From a bacterium (GTDB lineage Bacteria > Bacteroidota > Bacteroidia > Cytophagales > Cyclobacteriaceae), in NCBI GenBank assembly GCA_024743255.1, contig JANSWY010000003.1, positions 1 to 64,000 on the forward strand: a stretch of DNA of 64,000 bases, written 5' to 3'. The position numbers were made by a program, and so were the translations under genes. Below the pieces are notes generated by a model. That model was not told the DNA's origin. It made no database searches and saw nothing but the letters and a program-made list of their open reading frames with translations. Every line of letters begins with the position of its first letter. Within the stretch, counting starts at the first letter, position 1. Shown piece after piece: positions 62,120-64,000 of this stretch.

Positions 62120-64000
62120 TATTTTAATGCCTCAAACAAAATCTCCATCGGGTGTAGAGCATCTCTTCCTGTTCCATCTTTGATCTGATGACGGCAACTT
62201 GTTCCCGGAGCTGAAATAATTACATCTTCAGATTGCTTTCGCACGGTCGGAAACAACACGAGTTCTCCAATATCCATCGAAACATCATAGTGCTCTTTCT
62301 CATACCCAAATGAACCTGCCATTCCACAGCAACCAGAAGGAATCATGTGGACTTTGTAGTTCTTTGGTAATTCAAGCAACTGCTTGGTAGGAGTTACTGA
62401 AGCCAAAGCTTTTTGATGGCAGTGACCATGCAGCTTTATTAATTGGTCGTCTTCTTTAAAACTATTTCCAGAGATATTACCTTTCTTTAATTCCTGAACT
62501 AAAAACTCTTCTACCAACAAAGCTGATTTAGATATCTCTGCAGCATTATCTTTGTTTTCAGTAGTTGCCAATGACAAGTATTCGTCTCTAAAACTTAGAA
62601 TCGTACTAGGCTCAATTCCCAATAGTGGTGTATCAGCAGAAATATCATTCTTTAATATCTCCAAATTGGCATTCACAATCTCCTTAGCCTTCTTCACAAA
62701 CCCCTTACTCAACCAGGTTCTTCCGCTTTCAAGGATATCAGGTATTTTGACCGCATACCCTAATCGGTCTAGCAGTATAATGGTCTTCTTACCAATTTCC
62801 ACATCATGATCCTGATAGTTGGTGAATTCATCAGCAAAGAAATAGACTGTACATTTCGGAGATTCCACAGTTGATTTGAATTCCGTATCAAACCATTTTC
62901 TTAAAGTCTTCTTGTTCACTTTAGGAATAGGTCTTTTTTGAGCAAACCCCATTACAGATTTAAATACAGAGCTTGTTACTGAATTTGATACACCCCAATT
63001 GTAAAGACCAGGAATCTTCTCAGCAATCTTCATACCCCATGTTACATTAGCAATCTGCTTAGATCTGAATGGAGCTCCATGTTTTTCATAATAATGTTGA
63101 GTGGCTTCTGCTTTTAGTTTTGCCATATCAACATTTGAGGGACATTCAGATTTACATCCTTTGCAACTAAGACAAAGATCCAACACCTCTTTTATTTCCT
63201 CATGATCAAAAGGATTGGACTGATTGGTGTCAGTCTTAGTGATCATTTCCCTAAGGATATTGGCCCTGCCTCTTGTAGTGTCCTTTTCGTTTTTAGTGGC
63301 CATGTAACTAGGGCACATGGTGCCTCCAGTAAGCTCTGACTTTCTGCAATCCCCAGAACCATTGCAAAGCTCTGCTGCTCTCACATATCCCTGGGTATCA
63401 CTAAAATCAAAATATGTATTTATTTCCGGAGTTTCCTGACCAGGATCATACCTTAACCCCTCATTCATTGAGGGAGTGTCAACAATTTTCCCTGGATTGA
63501 AAATATTATTTGGATCCCAGGTCTTTTTAACTTTTTTCAGCAATTGATAGTTGGCCTCTCCTATCATTTGAGGAATAAACTCACCTCTCAATCTTCCATC
63601 ACCATGCTCACCACTCAATGAACCATTATACTTCTTAACCAGAGTAGCAATCTCCTCAGCAATTGTTCTGAAAAGTTGATTTCCTTCTTTGGTTTTTAGA
63701 TTGATTATCGGCCTTAAGTGGAGCTCTCCCGATCCAGCATGAGCATAATGTACACTATACAGATTATGCTTTTTCAGTATTTGATTAAACTCCTCTATAT
63801 ATGCTGGTAGATCATTGACATCCACCGCTGTATCTTCAATTACCGGAGCTGGTTTAGCATCGCCAGGCAAATTTGAAAGCAATCCAAGCCCTGCTTTTCG
63901 CAAAGTCCAGACTTTTTTGATGTCATCACCTTTTACAATAGGATAGTGATATCCCATTTTGTTAGACTTGAGATCCGAAATAAGGTTTTCAACGGATTTA
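62119..64000 (-). CDS. FAD-linked oxidase/Fe-S oxidoreductase (YdiJ/D-lactate dehydrogenase-like), 5' part outside window
   Basis: The frame stays open beyond the ATG at 63957 to the window edge, so the start lies outside; about 627 codons are visible and full-length relatives have about 970-1020. In order: the C-terminal half of the FAD-linked oxidase (HYAHAGSGELHLRPIINLK, SGEHGDGRLRGEFIPQMIG), two Fe-S motifs (CNGSGDCRK ... MCPSYMAT; CLSCKGCKSECPSNVDM), and Cys-rich CCG-type domains (GHCHQKAL, PSGCCGMAGSFGYEKEHYD). It likely oxidises a 2-hydroxyacid such as D-lactate or D-2-hydroxyglutarate at the membrane. Confidence 0.94.
   Translation of the reverse strand, partial: KSVENLISDLKSNKMGYHYPIVKGDDIKKVWTLRKAGLGLLSNLPGDAKPAPVIEDTAVDVNDLPAYIEEFNQILKKHNLYSVHYAHAGSGELHLRPIINLKTKEGNQLFRTIAEEIATLVKKYNGSLSGEHGDGRLRGEFIPQMIGEANYQLLKKVKKTWDPNNIFNPGKIVDTPSMNEGLRYDPGQETPEINTYFDFSDTQGYVRAAELCNGSGDCRKSELTGGTMCPSYMATKNEKDTTRGRANILREMITKTDTNQSNPFDHEEIKEVLDLCLSCKGCKSECPSNVDMAKLKAEATQHYYEKHGAPFRSKQIANVTWGMKIAEKIPGLYNWGVSNSVTSSVFKSVMGFAQKRPIPKVNKKTLRKWFDTEFKSTVESPKCTVYFFADEFTNYQDHDVEIGKKTIILLDRLGYAVKIPDILESGRTWLSKGFVKKAKEIVNANLEILKNDISADTPLLGIEPSTILSFRDEYLSLATTENKDNAAEISKSALLVEEFLVQELKKGNISGNSFKEDDQLIKLHGHCHQKALASVTPTKQLLELPKNYKVHMIPSGCCGMAGSFGYEKEHYDVSMDIGELVLFPTVRKQSEDVIISAPGTSCRHQIKDGTGRDALHPMEILFEALK

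Overview
The window reads as a chromosomal segment of a low-GC, Gram-negative Bacteroidota bacterium, most likely a marine Cytophagales member. The signs are a SusC/SusD pair, a hybrid two-component sensor of the HTCS type, T9SS-type secretion tails, a PID-CTERM-like sorting peptide, exported proteins with CarboxypepD_reg domains, and few Shine-Dalgarno sequences. Genus is a guess only. No rRNA, tRNA, CRISPR array, phage or complete insertion sequence was seen. Both edges cut a gene: a prolyl oligopeptidase at the left and a FAD/Fe-S oxidoreductase at the right.

Left part (1-14000): mostly single genes and small envelope or stress units. They include a structured small-transcript candidate at 2089-2198, an FHA membrane protein overlapping an AlkD-type glycosylase, an exported protein with PEP-synthase-like domains in inverted order, a TerD-TerD-PspA-like stress operon behind a large AT-rich inverted repeat, small membrane proteins, a SUFU-domain protein and a second alkylation-repair protein. 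Two loci, at 9846-10407 and 12567-12893, share one architecture: upstream motif, sigma-54-like -24/-12 element, identical leader, identical 3' box and CCGG-type terminator. The first encodes a small exported protein. The second encodes no recognisable protein.

Middle (14000-28200, minus strand): an acetate scavenging and sensing locus. In transcription order it holds an outer-membrane barrel, a DUF4212 small symporter subunit, an ActP-like symporter, a small membrane protein, a symporter-STAC-histidine kinase, a receiver-only response regulator, acetyl-CoA synthetase, a cNMP/CBS/DUF294 protein and a DEDDh exonuclease. Upstream lies a zinc-ribbon/HTH protein resembling the N-terminal half of an IS1-type transposase, flanked by repeat motifs. 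Then come a ZIP transporter, a methyltransferase and ApbE.

28300-38500: housekeeping genes on the plus strand (ruvB, queG, a BatD-like protein, aroC, a dicarboxylate symporter, Nfu and DUF456 proteins), then a DUF255 thioredoxin-fold lipoprotein on the minus strand.

38500-54300: a PUL-like locus without any carbohydrate-active enzyme. It holds SusC, SusD, two FG-GAP/UnbV (CRTAC1-like) lipoproteins, a 1364-residue HTCS regulator and a divergent SMP-30 lipoprotein. TTCCAA motifs occur in front of both susC and the HTCS/SMP-30 pair.

54300-64000: two small unknown proteins, a hotdog thioesterase, a TPR histidine kinase with a LytTR regulator, a 1218-residue secreted T9SS protein and a 59-residue PID-CTERM-like peptide whose start overlaps its stop. 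A terminator and a convergent D-lactate/2-hydroxyglutarate-dehydrogenase-like enzyme close the window.
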